Translations under genes and position numbers: made by a program | Shown here: positions 24,326-32,644 of the stretch, in pieces | Layout: each line of letters opens with the position of its first letter | Position numbering within the stretch: position 1 is the first letter of the stretch | The notes under the pieces: generated by a model | Database searches by the model: none | Told to the model about the DNA's origin: nothing | What the model saw: the letters and a program-made list of their open reading frames with translations, nothing else | DNA from: Streptomyces chartreusis | GTDB lineage: Bacteria; Actinomycetota; Actinomycetes; Streptomycetales; Streptomycetaceae | Reading direction: 5' to 3' | Assembly: GCF_008704715.1 (NCBI RefSeq) | Contig: NZ_CP023689.1 | Location: 7,502,001-7,566,000, forward strand | DNA: 64,000 nt

Positions 24326-24988
24326 ATGGAGGCCATACGACCCGTCGGCCGGACCCTGCTGAGGGACCGGGCCTACGAAGCGATCCGGGACGCCATCGTC
24401 GCCGGGGAGATCGAGCCCGGCGCGGTGGTGCGGGACGCCGATCTCGCCGAGCGGCTGGGGCTGTCCCGGGCGCCGGTGCGCGAGGCGTTCTCACGGCTCG
24501 TGGACGAGGGTCTGCTGGAGAGCAAGCCGCAGAGCTACACCCGGGTGACGCCGGTCGTCGCCGCCGACGTACGGGACGCGGCCGCCGTGGTCGGCGCCAT
24601 GCACGAGCTGGTGACCAGGGTCGCCGTGCCCCGGCTGACGGCCGCGGACCTGGACGTCATGCGCGCCGCCAACGACCGCTTCGCCGCCGCCGTCACGGCC
24701 GGCGAGGTGGACCTCGCGCTGCGCGCCGACGACGAGGTGCACGACGTACTGGTGCGGGTCAGCGGCAACCGCGCCGCCGCCGCCACCGTCGCCCGCTACA
24801 CCCCGCTCATCCGCCGCCTGGAGCGACGTCGCTTCGGGGAGGGCGGCAACTGCCGTTCGGCCGGACTGCACGAACGGCTGATCGCGGCCTGCGCGTCCGG
24901 TGACACGGCCACCGCGGTCGATGTCACCGCGGAGATCTGGCGCAGCCTCGCCGACCTCGTGGACGAGGACCCAGCCGACGACGACTGA
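24326..24988 (+). CDS. GntR/FadR-family regulator, probably of acdS
   Basis: The product is 220 aa. The winged HTH (DRAYEAIRDAIVAGEIEPGAVV, LAERLGLSRAPVREAFSRLVDEGLL) and a C-terminal FCD helical domain with metal-type residues (HELVTRVAV, DDEVHDVLV, LHERLIAAC) are intact. It lies 13 bp upstream of acdS on the same strand, so it most likely controls that operon. Known acdS regulators are often Lrp-type (AcdR), so a FadR-type one is less usual. Confidence 0.85.
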   Translation: MEAIRPVGRTLLRDRAYEAIRDAIVAGEIEPGAVVRDADLAERLGLSRAPVREAFSRLVDEGLLESKPQSYTRVTPVVAADVRDAAAVVGAMHELVTRVAVPRLTAADLDVMRAANDRFAAAVTAGEVDLALRADDEVHDVLVRVSGNRAAAATVARYTPLIRRLERRRFGEGGNCRSAGLHERLIAACASGDTATAVDVTAEIWRSLADLVDEDPADDD

Positions 24989-25001
24989 CCCGGGAGGACC
25001 C

Positions 25002-26018
25002 ATGTCCCTTTCCTCGTACGACCGTTACCCGCTGCTCTTCGGCCGCTCGCCGATCCACCCGCTGGAGCGCCTCACCGCCCACCTCGGCGGCGCATCCCTC
25101 TGGGCCAAGCGCGAGGACTGCAACTCCGGTGTCGCGTACGGCGGCAACAAGACCCGCAAGCTGGAGTACCTCGTCGCCGACGCGCTCGCGCAGGGCTGCG
25201 ACACGCTCGTCTCGATCGGCGGCGTGCAGTCCAACCACACCCGCCAGGTCGCGGCCGTCGCCGCCCGCGCCGGACTCAAGTGCGTGCTGATCCAGGAGAG
25301 CTGGGTGGACTGGCCCGACTCCGTCTACGACAAGGTCGGCAACATCCTTCTCAGCCGCCTCGCCGGGGCCGACGTACGGCTCGTACGGGCCGGGTTCGGG
25401 ATCGGCTTCAAGGAGAGCTGGGAGCAGGCGCTGCGGGAGGTCGAGGAGTCCGGCGGCAAGCCGTACGCCATCCCGGCCGGCGCCTCCGACCATCCGCTCG
25501 GCGGCCTGGGTTTCGCCGGATGGGCGTACGAGGTAGCCGAGCAGGAAAGGCAGTCCGGCGTCTTCTTCGACACGGTGATCGTCTGCTCGGTGACCGGCTC
25601 CACCCAGGCCGGCATGGTGGCCGGCTTCGCGGCCCTGGAGGAGGCGGGCGGCCGGCCGCGCCGCGTACTGGGCATCGACGCCTCCGCCAAGCCGGCCACC
25701 ACCCGCGAGCAGATCGCCCGGATCGCCAAAAACACCGGGCAACTCATAGGCGTCAAACGCGAGTTGACCGTCACCGACGTCGAACTCGACGAGCGCTACC
25801 ACGCAGGCATCTACGGCATCCCCGACGAGACGACCCTGGAGGCGATGCGCCTTGCGGCCCGGACGGAGGGGATGATCACCGACCCGGTGTACGAGGGCAA
25901 GTCGATGGCCGGGATGATCGACCTGGTCGAGCGGGGCGAGATCGACCGGGACTCCACGGTGCTCTACGCCCACCTGGGCGGCCAGCCGGCACTGAACGCG
26001 TACAGCGCACTTTTCTAG
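25002..26018 (+). CDS. acdS: 1-aminocyclopropane-1-carboxylate (ACC) deaminase
   Basis: The product is 338 aa, the classic ACC deaminase length, with GGGAGG before the ATG. PLP lysine is K50 in GGNKTRKLEY, and the ring-opening Ser is S77 in QSNHTRQ. The residues that separate ACC deaminase from D-cysteine desulfhydrase are of the deaminase kind: Tyr-Glu at 297-298 (PVYEGK) and Leu at 325 (YAHLGG). It converts ACC to 2-oxobutanoate and ammonia, which can lower ethylene in a host plant. This fits a plant-associated lifestyle, as the pectin genes do. Confidence 0.92.
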   Translation: MSLSSYDRYPLLFGRSPIHPLERLTAHLGGASLWAKREDCNSGVAYGGNKTRKLEYLVADALAQGCDTLVSIGGVQSNHTRQVAAVAARAGLKCVLIQESWVDWPDSVYDKVGNILLSRLAGADVRLVRAGFGIGFKESWEQALREVEESGGKPYAIPAGASDHPLGGLGFAGWAYEVAEQERQSGVFFDTVIVCSVTGSTQAGMVAGFAALEEAGGRPRRVLGIDASAKPATTREQIARIAKNTGQLIGVKRELTVTDVELDERYHAGIYGIPDETTLEAMRLAARTEGMITDPVYEGKSMAGMIDLVERGEIDRDSTVLYAHLGGQPALNAYSALF

Positions 26019-26033
26019 GGTGACAGCTCGGGA

Positions 26034-26080
26034 GCGCCCCTCCTTTTTTCAGGGGCGCGGGGAACTGCGCGACCAGCCCC
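26034..26080. repeat. Dispersed repeat family A, copy 1 (reverse orientation)
   Basis: GCGCCCCT and AGGGGCGC form an 8-bp hairpin around CCTTTTTTC, followed by GGGGAACTGCGCGACCAGCC. The same element occurs at 47774 and 63821. It lies just after acdS and probably terminates it. Confidence 0.75.
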
Positions 26081-26157
26081 CACGACGCCGCAGCCGACGA
26101 ACCAGCAAGCACGCACCCCCGTAGTCGCACACTTCGGCTCCCCCCGGCGGGGATAGG

Positions 26158-27204
26158 GTGCTCAGCGTGTTGGCGGACGATCAGCAGCGGGAGTCGGGTC
26201 TCGGTCGGCCCGGTGGTGCCCGGCGGCGGGCCACGATCCACGATGTCGCCAAGCTGGCCGGGGTGTCGCGTCAGACGGTGTCCCGTGCGGTGAACGACAA
26301 GGGCGAGATCGACCCGGGGACCAAGGAACGTGTCCTGGAGGCGGCACGGCTGCTGGACTACCGGCCCAGCCGGTTCGCGCGCGGCCTGGTACGCAAGGGG
26401 ACCGTGACGGCCGGGCTGGTGATCCCGGACCTGATGAACCCCTTCTTCCCGGAGGTGGCCGCCGGTGTGCTGGAGGCCGCCGAGCTGCGCGGCTGGCAGG
26501 TGGTCGTGTGGGACTCGCGTACCGACGAGGCCCGGGAACGGGAGGCGCTCGACGTGCTCTCCCACCAGGCGGACGCGGTCGTGGGCTACTTCAGGAGCCC
26601 GGACGACGAACTGGCCCGCCACCTCGGCGGCGTACCGCTGGTGCTGCTGGAACGCGGCCCGCAGCACACCCGGTTCGCGGCCGTGGGCATCGACGCCGCG
26701 GCCGGGGTGGAGCAGGGCATGGCCCATCTGGTCCGTGCGGGGCATCGCCGTATCGGCATGCTGGACGGCGTGCACGGACCCGCTCCCAGGCGGCAGGCGT
26801 TCCTCGCGGAGGCCCGGCGCCATGGGCTGTCCGTGGACGACGGCTGGATCGCCATGTGTCCCGAGCACAGTGTGGCGGGCGGCGAGGAGGGCATGGCGCG
26901 GCTGCTGGACGCACGGCCCGAGCTCACGGCGGTGTTCGGCTTCAACGACCTGATCGCGGTCGGCGCGATGCGCGCGGCCCGGGGCCGGGGCCGGCGGGTG
27001 CCGGACGAGCTGGCCGTGCTCGGCTTCGACGGCCTGTCGCTGGGCGAGTTGGTCGACCCCGGGCTCACCACTCTGCACATAGACAAGCGCCGGCTGGGCC
27101 GCCTGGCCGTGGAGCAGGTGGCGCGGCTGCGGGCGGGCGAGGAGCCGATGAACGGCACCGACGCCTGGGTGATCCCCGAACTGGTCGTCCGGGCCTCGGC
27201 CTGA
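26158..27204 (+). CDS. LacI-family transcriptional regulator
   Basis: The product is about 348 aa from a GTG at 26158; GTG 26167 or TTG 26170 are alternatives, as no SD decides. The HTH ATIHDVAKLAGVSRQTVSRAVN and hinge-type LLDYRPSRFARGL are followed by a periplasmic-binding-like sugar domain (TAGLVIPDLMNPFFPEVAAG, AVFGFNDLIAVGAM, LAVLGFDGL, LTTLHIDKRRLG). The target is not adjacent. AAGCGCTT-centred LacI-type sites occur at 45762 and 51526 in the carbohydrate island, but linkage to this regulator is only a possibility. Confidence 0.88.
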   Translation: MLSVLADDQQRESGLGRPGGARRRATIHDVAKLAGVSRQTVSRAVNDKGEIDPGTKERVLEAARLLDYRPSRFARGLVRKGTVTAGLVIPDLMNPFFPEVAAGVLEAAELRGWQVVVWDSRTDEAREREALDVLSHQADAVVGYFRSPDDELARHLGGVPLVLLERGPQHTRFAAVGIDAAAGVEQGMAHLVRAGHRRIGMLDGVHGPAPRRQAFLAEARRHGLSVDDGWIAMCPEHSVAGGEEGMARLLDARPELTAVFGFNDLIAVGAMRAARGRGRRVPDELAVLGFDGLSLGELVDPGLTTLHIDKRRLGRLAVEQVARLRAGEEPMNGTDAWVIPELVVRASA

Positions 27205-27252
27205 CGCGCCCGGACGGGTCCGCCGCGGGAGTTCGACGGGCGTGACAGCGCC

Positions 27253-27279
27253 GGGCGCCCCTCGGAGCGGGGGCGCCCC
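27253..27279. terminator. Bidirectional terminator between LacI and TerD genes
   Basis: GGGCGCCCC (27253-27261) pairs perfectly with GGGGCGCCC (27270-27278). It lies between two convergent genes. Confidence 0.75.
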
Positions 27280-27296
27280 GCACGTCGTACGGTCGG

Positions 27297-28514
27297 CTAC
27301 AGGGACTGGGCCGCCGGCTTCACCATCCCCCGCACGGTCCGGGACTTCACGAAGTCGCCCATCGCCGTCATCTCCCACTCGCCGGAGAACTGGCGGATGA
27401 GCTTGGCCATGATCACACCGGTCTGCGGCTCGGCGCTGGTGAGGTCGAAGCGGACGAGCTCCTCGCCGGACAGGGCGTCGATCAGCCGGCAGTAGGCCTT
27501 GGCGACCTCGGTGAACTTCTGGCCGGAGAAGGAGTTGACCGTGAAGACCAGGCCGGTGACGTCCTGCGGCAGCCGGCCGAGGTCGACGGTGATGACCTCG
27601 TCGTCCCCGCCGCCCTCGCCGGTGAGGTTGTCGCCGGAGTGGCGGATGGCGCCGTTCACGATCTGGAGCTTGCCGAAGTAGCAGCTGTCGATGTGGTTGC
27701 GCTGCGGGCCGTAGGCGATGACCGAGGCGTCCAGGTCGATGTCCTTGCCGCGGTACGCCGGCTCCCAGCCGAGGCCCATCTGGACCTGCGAGAGCAGCGG
27801 GCGGCCGCCCTTCATCAGGGAGACGGTCTGGTTCTTCTGGAGGCTGACGCGGCCCTTGTCGAGGTTGATCTTGCCGGCGCCGGGCGCGGGCGGGGCGGGA
27901 GGCGCGGCGGGGGCCGGGGGAGTGACCGGGGCGGACACCGGCGGGGCCGGCGGAGCGGCCGGGGGCTGCATGGCCGGCTGCGGCGGGGCCACGGGGGCGG
28001 CGGCCGGGGCGGGCTCCTCGACCGTGACGCCGAAGTCGGTGGCGATGCCGGCCAGGCCGTTGGCGTAGCCCTGGCCCACGGCGCGGGCCTTCCAGGCGCC
28101 GTTGCGCAGATAGATCTCGACGACCACCAGTGCCGTCTCGGCGCCGAGCTGCGGGGGTGTGAAGGTGGCCAGGACGCTGTTGTCGTCGGCGCTGCGGATG
28201 GTGGCCGTCGGCTCGATGCCCTGGAAGGTCTGGCCGGCGGCGTCCGGGCTGGCGGTGACGACGATCTTCTCGATGCCCGGCGGTACGGCCGCGGTGTCGA
28301 CCGTGATCGCGTCGGGGGCGGTGCCGCCGCCCGAGCGGTACGTCACGCCCGGGCCGCTGGGCTGGTTGTAGAAGATGAAGTCGTCGTCGGAGCGCACTTT
28401 GCCGTCGGCGGTGAGCAGCAGGCCCGATACGTCGAGCCGCACCGGGGCGGCGACGTCCACCGTCACGCGCGCGGTGGAGAGAGGGATGTTCGAGCCGGGG
28501 GTCATAGCTGTCAT
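27297..28514 (-). CDS. Double TerD-domain stress protein
   Basis: The product is 405 aa. The first TerD domain (residues about 8-165) has DGKVRSDDDFIFYNQP and a GIEKIVVTAS strand. A Pro/Ala-rich linker of about 60 residues follows. The second domain (about 232-400) has LGWEPAYRGKDIDLDASVI and a GDDEVITVDL calcium-type motif. TerD proteins bind calcium and act in membrane-associated stress, tellurite and phage responses. It is the last gene of a possible three-gene minus-strand unit, 64 bp after the small motif-bearing protein. ATG 28505 is an alternative start. Confidence 0.88.
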   Translation of the reverse strand: MTAMTPGSNIPLSTARVTVDVAAPVRLDVSGLLLTADGKVRSDDDFIFYNQPSGPGVTYRSGGGTAPDAITVDTAAVPPGIEKIVVTASPDAAGQTFQGIEPTATIRSADDNSVLATFTPPQLGAETALVVVEIYLRNGAWKARAVGQGYANGLAGIATDFGVTVEEPAPAAAPVAPPQPAMQPPAAPPAPPVSAPVTPPAPAAPPAPPAPGAGKINLDKGRVSLQKNQTVSLMKGGRPLLSQVQMGLGWEPAYRGKDIDLDASVIAYGPQRNHIDSCYFGKLQIVNGAIRHSGDNLTGEGGGDDEVITVDLGRLPQDVTGLVFTVNSFSGQKFTEVAKAYCRLIDALSGEELVRFDLTSAEPQTGVIMAKLIRQFSGEWEMTAMGDFVKSRTVRGMVKPAAQSL

Positions 28515-28578
28515 GCCCCGTGAACGAGCGGGGGCGCTTTACCGTTCCCTTACTCTGCGCCCAACTGACCGGCAGCCG

Positions 28579-29013
28579 TCAAAAGCCCTGGAGAGCCTGA
28601 GCCAGCTGCGCTGCTGCGGTGCCGGCGGCCGCCACGCCACCCACGGAGGCCGTGACCCTGTCCAGCAGGGCGAGGACGCGGAGCCGGTCGACCCTGCCGT
28701 GCTCCAGCTCGGCGTCGATGGTCGCGGCTTCCGCCGCGACCGCCGGGTCCGCCACGGGGGCTCCGCCCGGATCCAGGGAGGAGGCCACCAGTTCCTGGAT
28801 GAGCGAGCGGATTCTCTCGAGGTCCGGGCCGTGGTGGTGGATCACTCCATTAGGGCCCATGATGTGGCCGGTTCCGGATACATGTCCGATCCGGTAGTTG
28901 ACCGCAGGGGCCGGCTGCGGAACCTGCGGCGCGGGGTCAGGCGGTGTGACCTGTGGAGTCGTCGGCGCGTCGGCCTGTGGGCCGGGCTCGTTCGCTTCGT
29001 GCGGACTGGCCAT
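28579..29013 (-). CDS. Small protein with N-terminal Gly/His motif and helical C-terminus
   Basis: The product is 144 aa. Residues 1-37 are Pro-rich and disordered. Residues 39-62 carry NYRIGHVSGTGHIMGPNG, then VIHH. The remainder is helical (ERIRSLIQELVASS, TIDAELEHGRVDRLRVLALLDRVTASVGGVAAAG). The Gly/His motif recurs at the C-terminus of the membrane protein encoded just upstream, whose gene this one overlaps by 77 bp. I do not recognise the fold. The layout resembles a motif-paired adaptor or effector. Confidence 0.7.
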   Translation of the reverse strand: MASPHEANEPGPQADAPTTPQVTPPDPAPQVPQPAPAVNYRIGHVSGTGHIMGPNGVIHHHGPDLERIRSLIQELVASSLDPGGAPVADPAVAAEAATIDAELEHGRVDRLRVLALLDRVTASVGGVAAAGTAAAQLAQALQGF

Positions 29014-30595
29014 GGATCACCTTTCCCTGCGGGCCGATGTGATGCCCGGAGCCTTCGACGTGCTGGATCTCGTAGGTGGTGTTGTTGATGATCTGGTCAC
29101 GCCGAACGCGGAATTCGGATGTGTCGACATGCCGCTCGGTGAGGAAGTCGTCCAGGCAGTCGATCACGCTGCGCTGCATCCGCTGGAGGCAGTCCCGGGT
29201 GTCGAGGATCTCGAAGTAGTCCGCCATGTAGGGGTGCGCCGCCCACTCGCGCAGGCTGGTCTCGGCGCCGAAGTCGTAGGCCCGTTCCCCGAGGGCCGCG
29301 CTGCGCTCGATCTCCTCGGTCTCCCTCTTGCGTACCTCCGCACTCCTCGCCTGCCCGTCCGAACCCCCTTCCGTCTCCTGGGCTGTGTCGTCGTCCCGCT
29401 CGTTCTCGTCGGCCTCGGGCGGTGCGTCCCAGGACCCGGTGGTGAGGTAGCGCGTGAGGAGCTGTCCGGTGATCCGGCGACAGGCGGCGTCCACGGTGTG
29501 GCCGGGGAGGGGATCGAGGTTGCCGTCGAAGTACGTCCTGAAGGGCTCGTCGAGCCGTACGCGCCGGGGGTCCAGGCCCGGTAGAACGTACGTGGCGATC
29601 TCGAGGGAGAGCATGTTGCCCTCGCGGGCGACGCGGACGAACATCGAGACCACCAGTCGGCCGCCGTTGAGACTGCGTTCCAGGCAGACGTAGGTCCGCG
29701 CCCGCCCGGTCGGACGGTCCACCCCCTCCTTGACCCATTGGGGCGAGACCTTGCTCGGAGGCGGCTTCTCACGGTCCTCCCACGGGCTGCGCACCGTGGC
29801 CGCGATGGCGTCCCCCCTGATGAAGAGGCGTTGTCTGGGAGCCACCGAGTCCAGGCCCCGGGCCGGCAGGTGGTCCATCAAATAGTCGTGGACATGGTGG
29901 GCGTCGAAGGGCAGCGGCTCCACGTTCTGGTCGCCCGCGCCCCGGTGGATGTCGACGGGCTGCATCACCACGGCCTCGACGGGGATGCCGCTGCCTATGA
30001 ACGGGGTGGCGGAGCGCGACGAGAAGACGATCATGTCGGCGTCCTCGATCTCCTCGATGCGCCGTTCGTCCTCGCTGTCCTCCTCGTTCTGCTCCGTCAC
30101 ACACGGCAGTGGGGGAACGTCCGTCTGCCGCAGCCGTGTCGCCGTCTCGACGGTGTCTCTCACAGTCGCGTGCACGATAGTCCGCCCGTGGCGGATGGCC
30201 GCCGCGCCGGCCACGACGGCCGCGGCACCCGCCCACAGCCACTGCGCTGAGAGGTACAGCGGCGCCGACGCGGCGAACACGGTCACCGCCAGCGACAGCC
30301 CCAGGACCACCCGCACCGTGTTCAGGCGCAGAGCCGCGCTCTGCCGGCGATCACGTGCGAGCCGGGCGTGGCGCCACACCGCGACCATGTCCACCCCGGC
30401 CGAAGGGCACCCGGCCTTGCGTCCCGTCGGCAGCGTGTGCTCACCGACCTGGTCCCGGAACTCCCGGTTCAGATGAACGGCGAAGCACATGGCTCTCGTG
30501 ACGGCGTCCTGCGCCGCCTCCGGAAGGCGCGGGTGCTCCTCGGCTGCCCAGGGTGCTGGTGTCCCTCCGTCGGAGGATTCCTTGTGAAACGCCAC
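28937..30595 (-). CDS. Two-TM membrane protein with C-terminal Gly/His motif
   Basis: The product is 552 aa from a GTG at 30595 with AAGGAG upstream. Residues 1-85 are cytoplasmic-like. Two membrane segments lie at about 90-135 (VRVVLGLSLAVTVFAASAP, WLWAGAAAVVAGAAAI). A large soluble region follows, with an acidic insert (EQNEEDSEDERRIEEIEDAD) and strands such as YVCLERSLNGGRLVVSMFVRV. Residues about 506-528 read TTYEIQHVEGSGHHIGPQG, then KVIH, matching the motif of the downstream small protein. The family is unknown. A membrane sensor role is inferred. Confidence 0.7.
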   Translation of the reverse strand: MAFHKESSDGGTPAPWAAEEHPRLPEAAQDAVTRAMCFAVHLNREFRDQVGEHTLPTGRKAGCPSAGVDMVAVWRHARLARDRRQSAALRLNTVRVVLGLSLAVTVFAASAPLYLSAQWLWAGAAAVVAGAAAIRHGRTIVHATVRDTVETATRLRQTDVPPLPCVTEQNEEDSEDERRIEEIEDADMIVFSSRSATPFIGSGIPVEAVVMQPVDIHRGAGDQNVEPLPFDAHHVHDYLMDHLPARGLDSVAPRQRLFIRGDAIAATVRSPWEDREKPPPSKVSPQWVKEGVDRPTGRARTYVCLERSLNGGRLVVSMFVRVAREGNMLSLEIATYVLPGLDPRRVRLDEPFRTYFDGNLDPLPGHTVDAACRRITGQLLTRYLTTGSWDAPPEADENERDDDTAQETEGGSDGQARSAEVRKRETEEIERSAALGERAYDFGAETSLREWAAHPYMADYFEILDTRDCLQRMQRSVIDCLDDFLTERHVDTSEFRVRRDQIINNTTYEIQHVEGSGHHIGPQGKVIHGQSARSERARPTGRRADDSTGHTA

Positions 30596-30619
30596 ACCCG
30601 CTCCTTAGGCCCGCGAGTA

Positions 30620-30636
30620 CGTTCATCACACGAACG
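30620..30636. promoter_or_regulatory. Inverted repeat upstream of the membrane protein gene
   Basis: CGTTC-ATCACAC-GAACG lies 25 bp upstream of the GTG start on the minus strand. It is a possible operator. The rest of this 214-bp gap shows nothing clear. Confidence 0.3.
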
Positions 30637-30809
30637 CAGTCGAGCTTCCCCGGGCACACATCCGCTCAAGCCGGGCGACCGGAACTGGCCGGAATCGGCC
30701 GGGGACGGACCGCCGACGCCATGTCTCCCACCTGACCGCGACCGCTGTTGACCGTAGGCGATCCGGCCGGGGACACCGATGAGGGCGGGCCATGGCGCTG
30801 CCGCACGGC

Positions 30810-31799
30810 CTACGGCACGACCACGATCTTGCGGCCCACGCCGGACGCGAACTGCTCCAGGGCCTGCGGATACTGCTCCAGCGGGATGCGGTCGCTGATG
30901 AAGACGTCCGGGTCGAGGACCCCGTTCGCGAACAGCTCCGCCGCCCGCTCGAAGCTGTGCAGGACGGCCATCGAGCCGGTGATGGTGATCTCCTGGTTGT
31001 AGATGCGGTACGGGTCGATGCTCACCCGCGTCGCGTAGTCCGCCACGCCGAACTGCAGGAACGTTCCCGCCTTCGCCACCCGGTCCAGGCCGTCCTGGAT
31101 CGCCGCGGCGTTGCCGGTGGCGTCCACGACCAGGTCCCAGCCCTGCGGGCGGTCCAGCTCGTCCGGGTTCGCCGCCGACGCCGAGACGCCGAGGCGGCGG
31201 GCCGTCTGAAGGCGCTGCTCGTTGATGTCCACGACGTCGACGCTGGCCGCGCCGGTCCGCTTGGCGAGCTCCAGCATCATCAGGCCCATCGTGCCGGAGC
31301 CGTAGATCAGGACGTGGGCGCCGAGGCGGGACTGCAGGACGTCGTAGCCGCGCACCGCGCAGGACAGGGGCTCCACCAGGGCCGCGTCCTGGGTGCGGAC
31401 GTGCTCGGGGAGCTTCACGCAGTTCGCCACCGGGGCGACGGCGAACTGCGCCGCGCCGCCGGCCGTGGTCACGCCGATCGCCGCCCAGCGTTCGCAGAGG
31501 TTGTTGTGGCCCGTACGGCAGTAGCGGCACTCGAAGCAGTACAGGGACGGGTCGACCGCGACCCGGTCGCCGACCGCCACCTCGGTGACCTGGGTGCCGA
31601 CCCCGACCACCTCGCCGGCGAACTCGTGCCCGGGCACGATCGGCAGCTTCGGCGCGAACTCGCCCTGGAGGATGTGCAGATCGGTGCCGCACAGCCCGCA
31701 GGCCGCCACCTCGACGACGACCTCGCGCGGCCCTGGCGTCGGGTCCGGGACCTCGGCGACGACGGCCCTGCCCACGGACTCGATGACGGCGGCCTTCAT
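30810..31799 (-). CDS. Zinc-dependent alcohol/polyol dehydrogenase (MDR)
   Basis: The product is 329 aa. Catalytic zinc ligands are C37 (CGLCGTD), H58 and E59 (GHEF). Structural zinc cysteines are C88, C91, C94 and C102. The NAD-binding GSGTMGLM is near 166. It is of the sorbitol/threonine dehydrogenase type. Its ATG overlaps the stop of the permease gene, making it the last gene of the polyol import operon, so it likely oxidises the imported polyol. Confidence 0.9.
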   Translation of the reverse strand: MKAAVIESVGRAVVAEVPDPTPGPREVVVEVAACGLCGTDLHILQGEFAPKLPIVPGHEFAGEVVGVGTQVTEVAVGDRVAVDPSLYCFECRYCRTGHNNLCERWAAIGVTTAGGAAQFAVAPVANCVKLPEHVRTQDAALVEPLSCAVRGYDVLQSRLGAHVLIYGSGTMGLMMLELAKRTGAASVDVVDINEQRLQTARRLGVSASAANPDELDRPQGWDLVVDATGNAAAIQDGLDRVAKAGTFLQFGVADYATRVSIDPYRIYNQEITITGSMAVLHSFERAAELFANGVLDPDVFISDRIPLEQYPQALEQFASGVGRKIVVVP

Positions 31800-32644
31800 T
31801 TCACTGCTCCCAACGACAGGCCCTGGACCAGCTTGTCCTGGGCGGCGAACCCCGCGGCGAGCACCGGCAGGGAGATGACGAGCGACGCGGCGCACACCTT
31901 CGCCAGGAACAGGCCCTGGCTGGTGATGAAGCCGGTCAGGAAGACGGGCGCGGTCTCGGCCACCACGCCGGTCAGGACTCGGGCGAACAACAGCTCGTTC
32001 CAGCTGAAGATGAAGCAGATCAGGGAGGTCGCGGCGATGCCGGGCAGCGCGATGGGGGCCACCACGCGTGTGAGGATCGTCGGCAGCCTCGCGCCGTCCA
32101 CCCGTGCCGCCTCGATGATCGCGACCGGGATCTCGGCGAGGAAGGAGTGCATCATCCACACCGCGATCGGCAGGTTCATGGAGGTGTAGAGGATGACCAG
32201 CAGCCAGATGTTGTCGAGCATGTCCGTGTTCTTCGCGAACAGGTACAGCGGCAGCAGGCCCGCCACGGCCGGCAGCATCTTCGTCGACAGGAAGAAGAAC
32301 AGGACGTCGGTCCACTTCTTCACCGGGCGGATCGACAGCGCGTATGCCGCCGGGAGGGCGAGCACCAGGACGAACAGCGTCGAGGCGAGCGAGGCCACCG
32401 TCGAGTTGATCAGCGCGGGCCAGGGGCTCGCGCCGCCGCCCGCGCCGAAGAACTCGCGGTAGCCGTCCAGCGTCAGCGACGCGGCGAAGGACGGCGGGTT
32501 GGTCGCCGCGTCCTGCTCGGAGTGGAAGGACGTCAGCGCCATCCACGCGATGGGCAGGAAGAACACGATGCCGAGCAGCCAGGCCACCAGGCCGAGGCCG
32601 GCTCCCTTGCGGCGGCTGCGAAGTCGTACGGCCACGTCACTCAT
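31796..32644 (-). CDS. ABC transporter permease (polyol/sugar, MalG type)
   Basis: The product is 282 aa with six membrane segments. The EAA loop is IIEAARVDGARLPTILTRVV, and the C-terminus LVQGLSLGAVK is typical of MalG-type permeases. It overlaps the partner permease and the dehydrogenase gene by 4 bp each. No ATPase is encoded here. Streptomyces importers of this type commonly share the MsiK ATPase, which is presumably encoded elsewhere. Confidence 0.92.
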   Translation of the reverse strand: MSDVAVRLRSRRKGAGLGLVAWLLGIVFFLPIAWMALTSFHSEQDAATNPPSFAASLTLDGYREFFGAGGGASPWPALINSTVASLASTLFVLVLALPAAYALSIRPVKKWTDVLFFFLSTKMLPAVAGLLPLYLFAKNTDMLDNIWLLVILYTSMNLPIAVWMMHSFLAEIPVAIIEAARVDGARLPTILTRVVAPIALPGIAATSLICFIFSWNELLFARVLTGVVAETAPVFLTGFITSQGLFLAKVCAASLVISLPVLAAGFAAQDKLVQGLSLGAVK

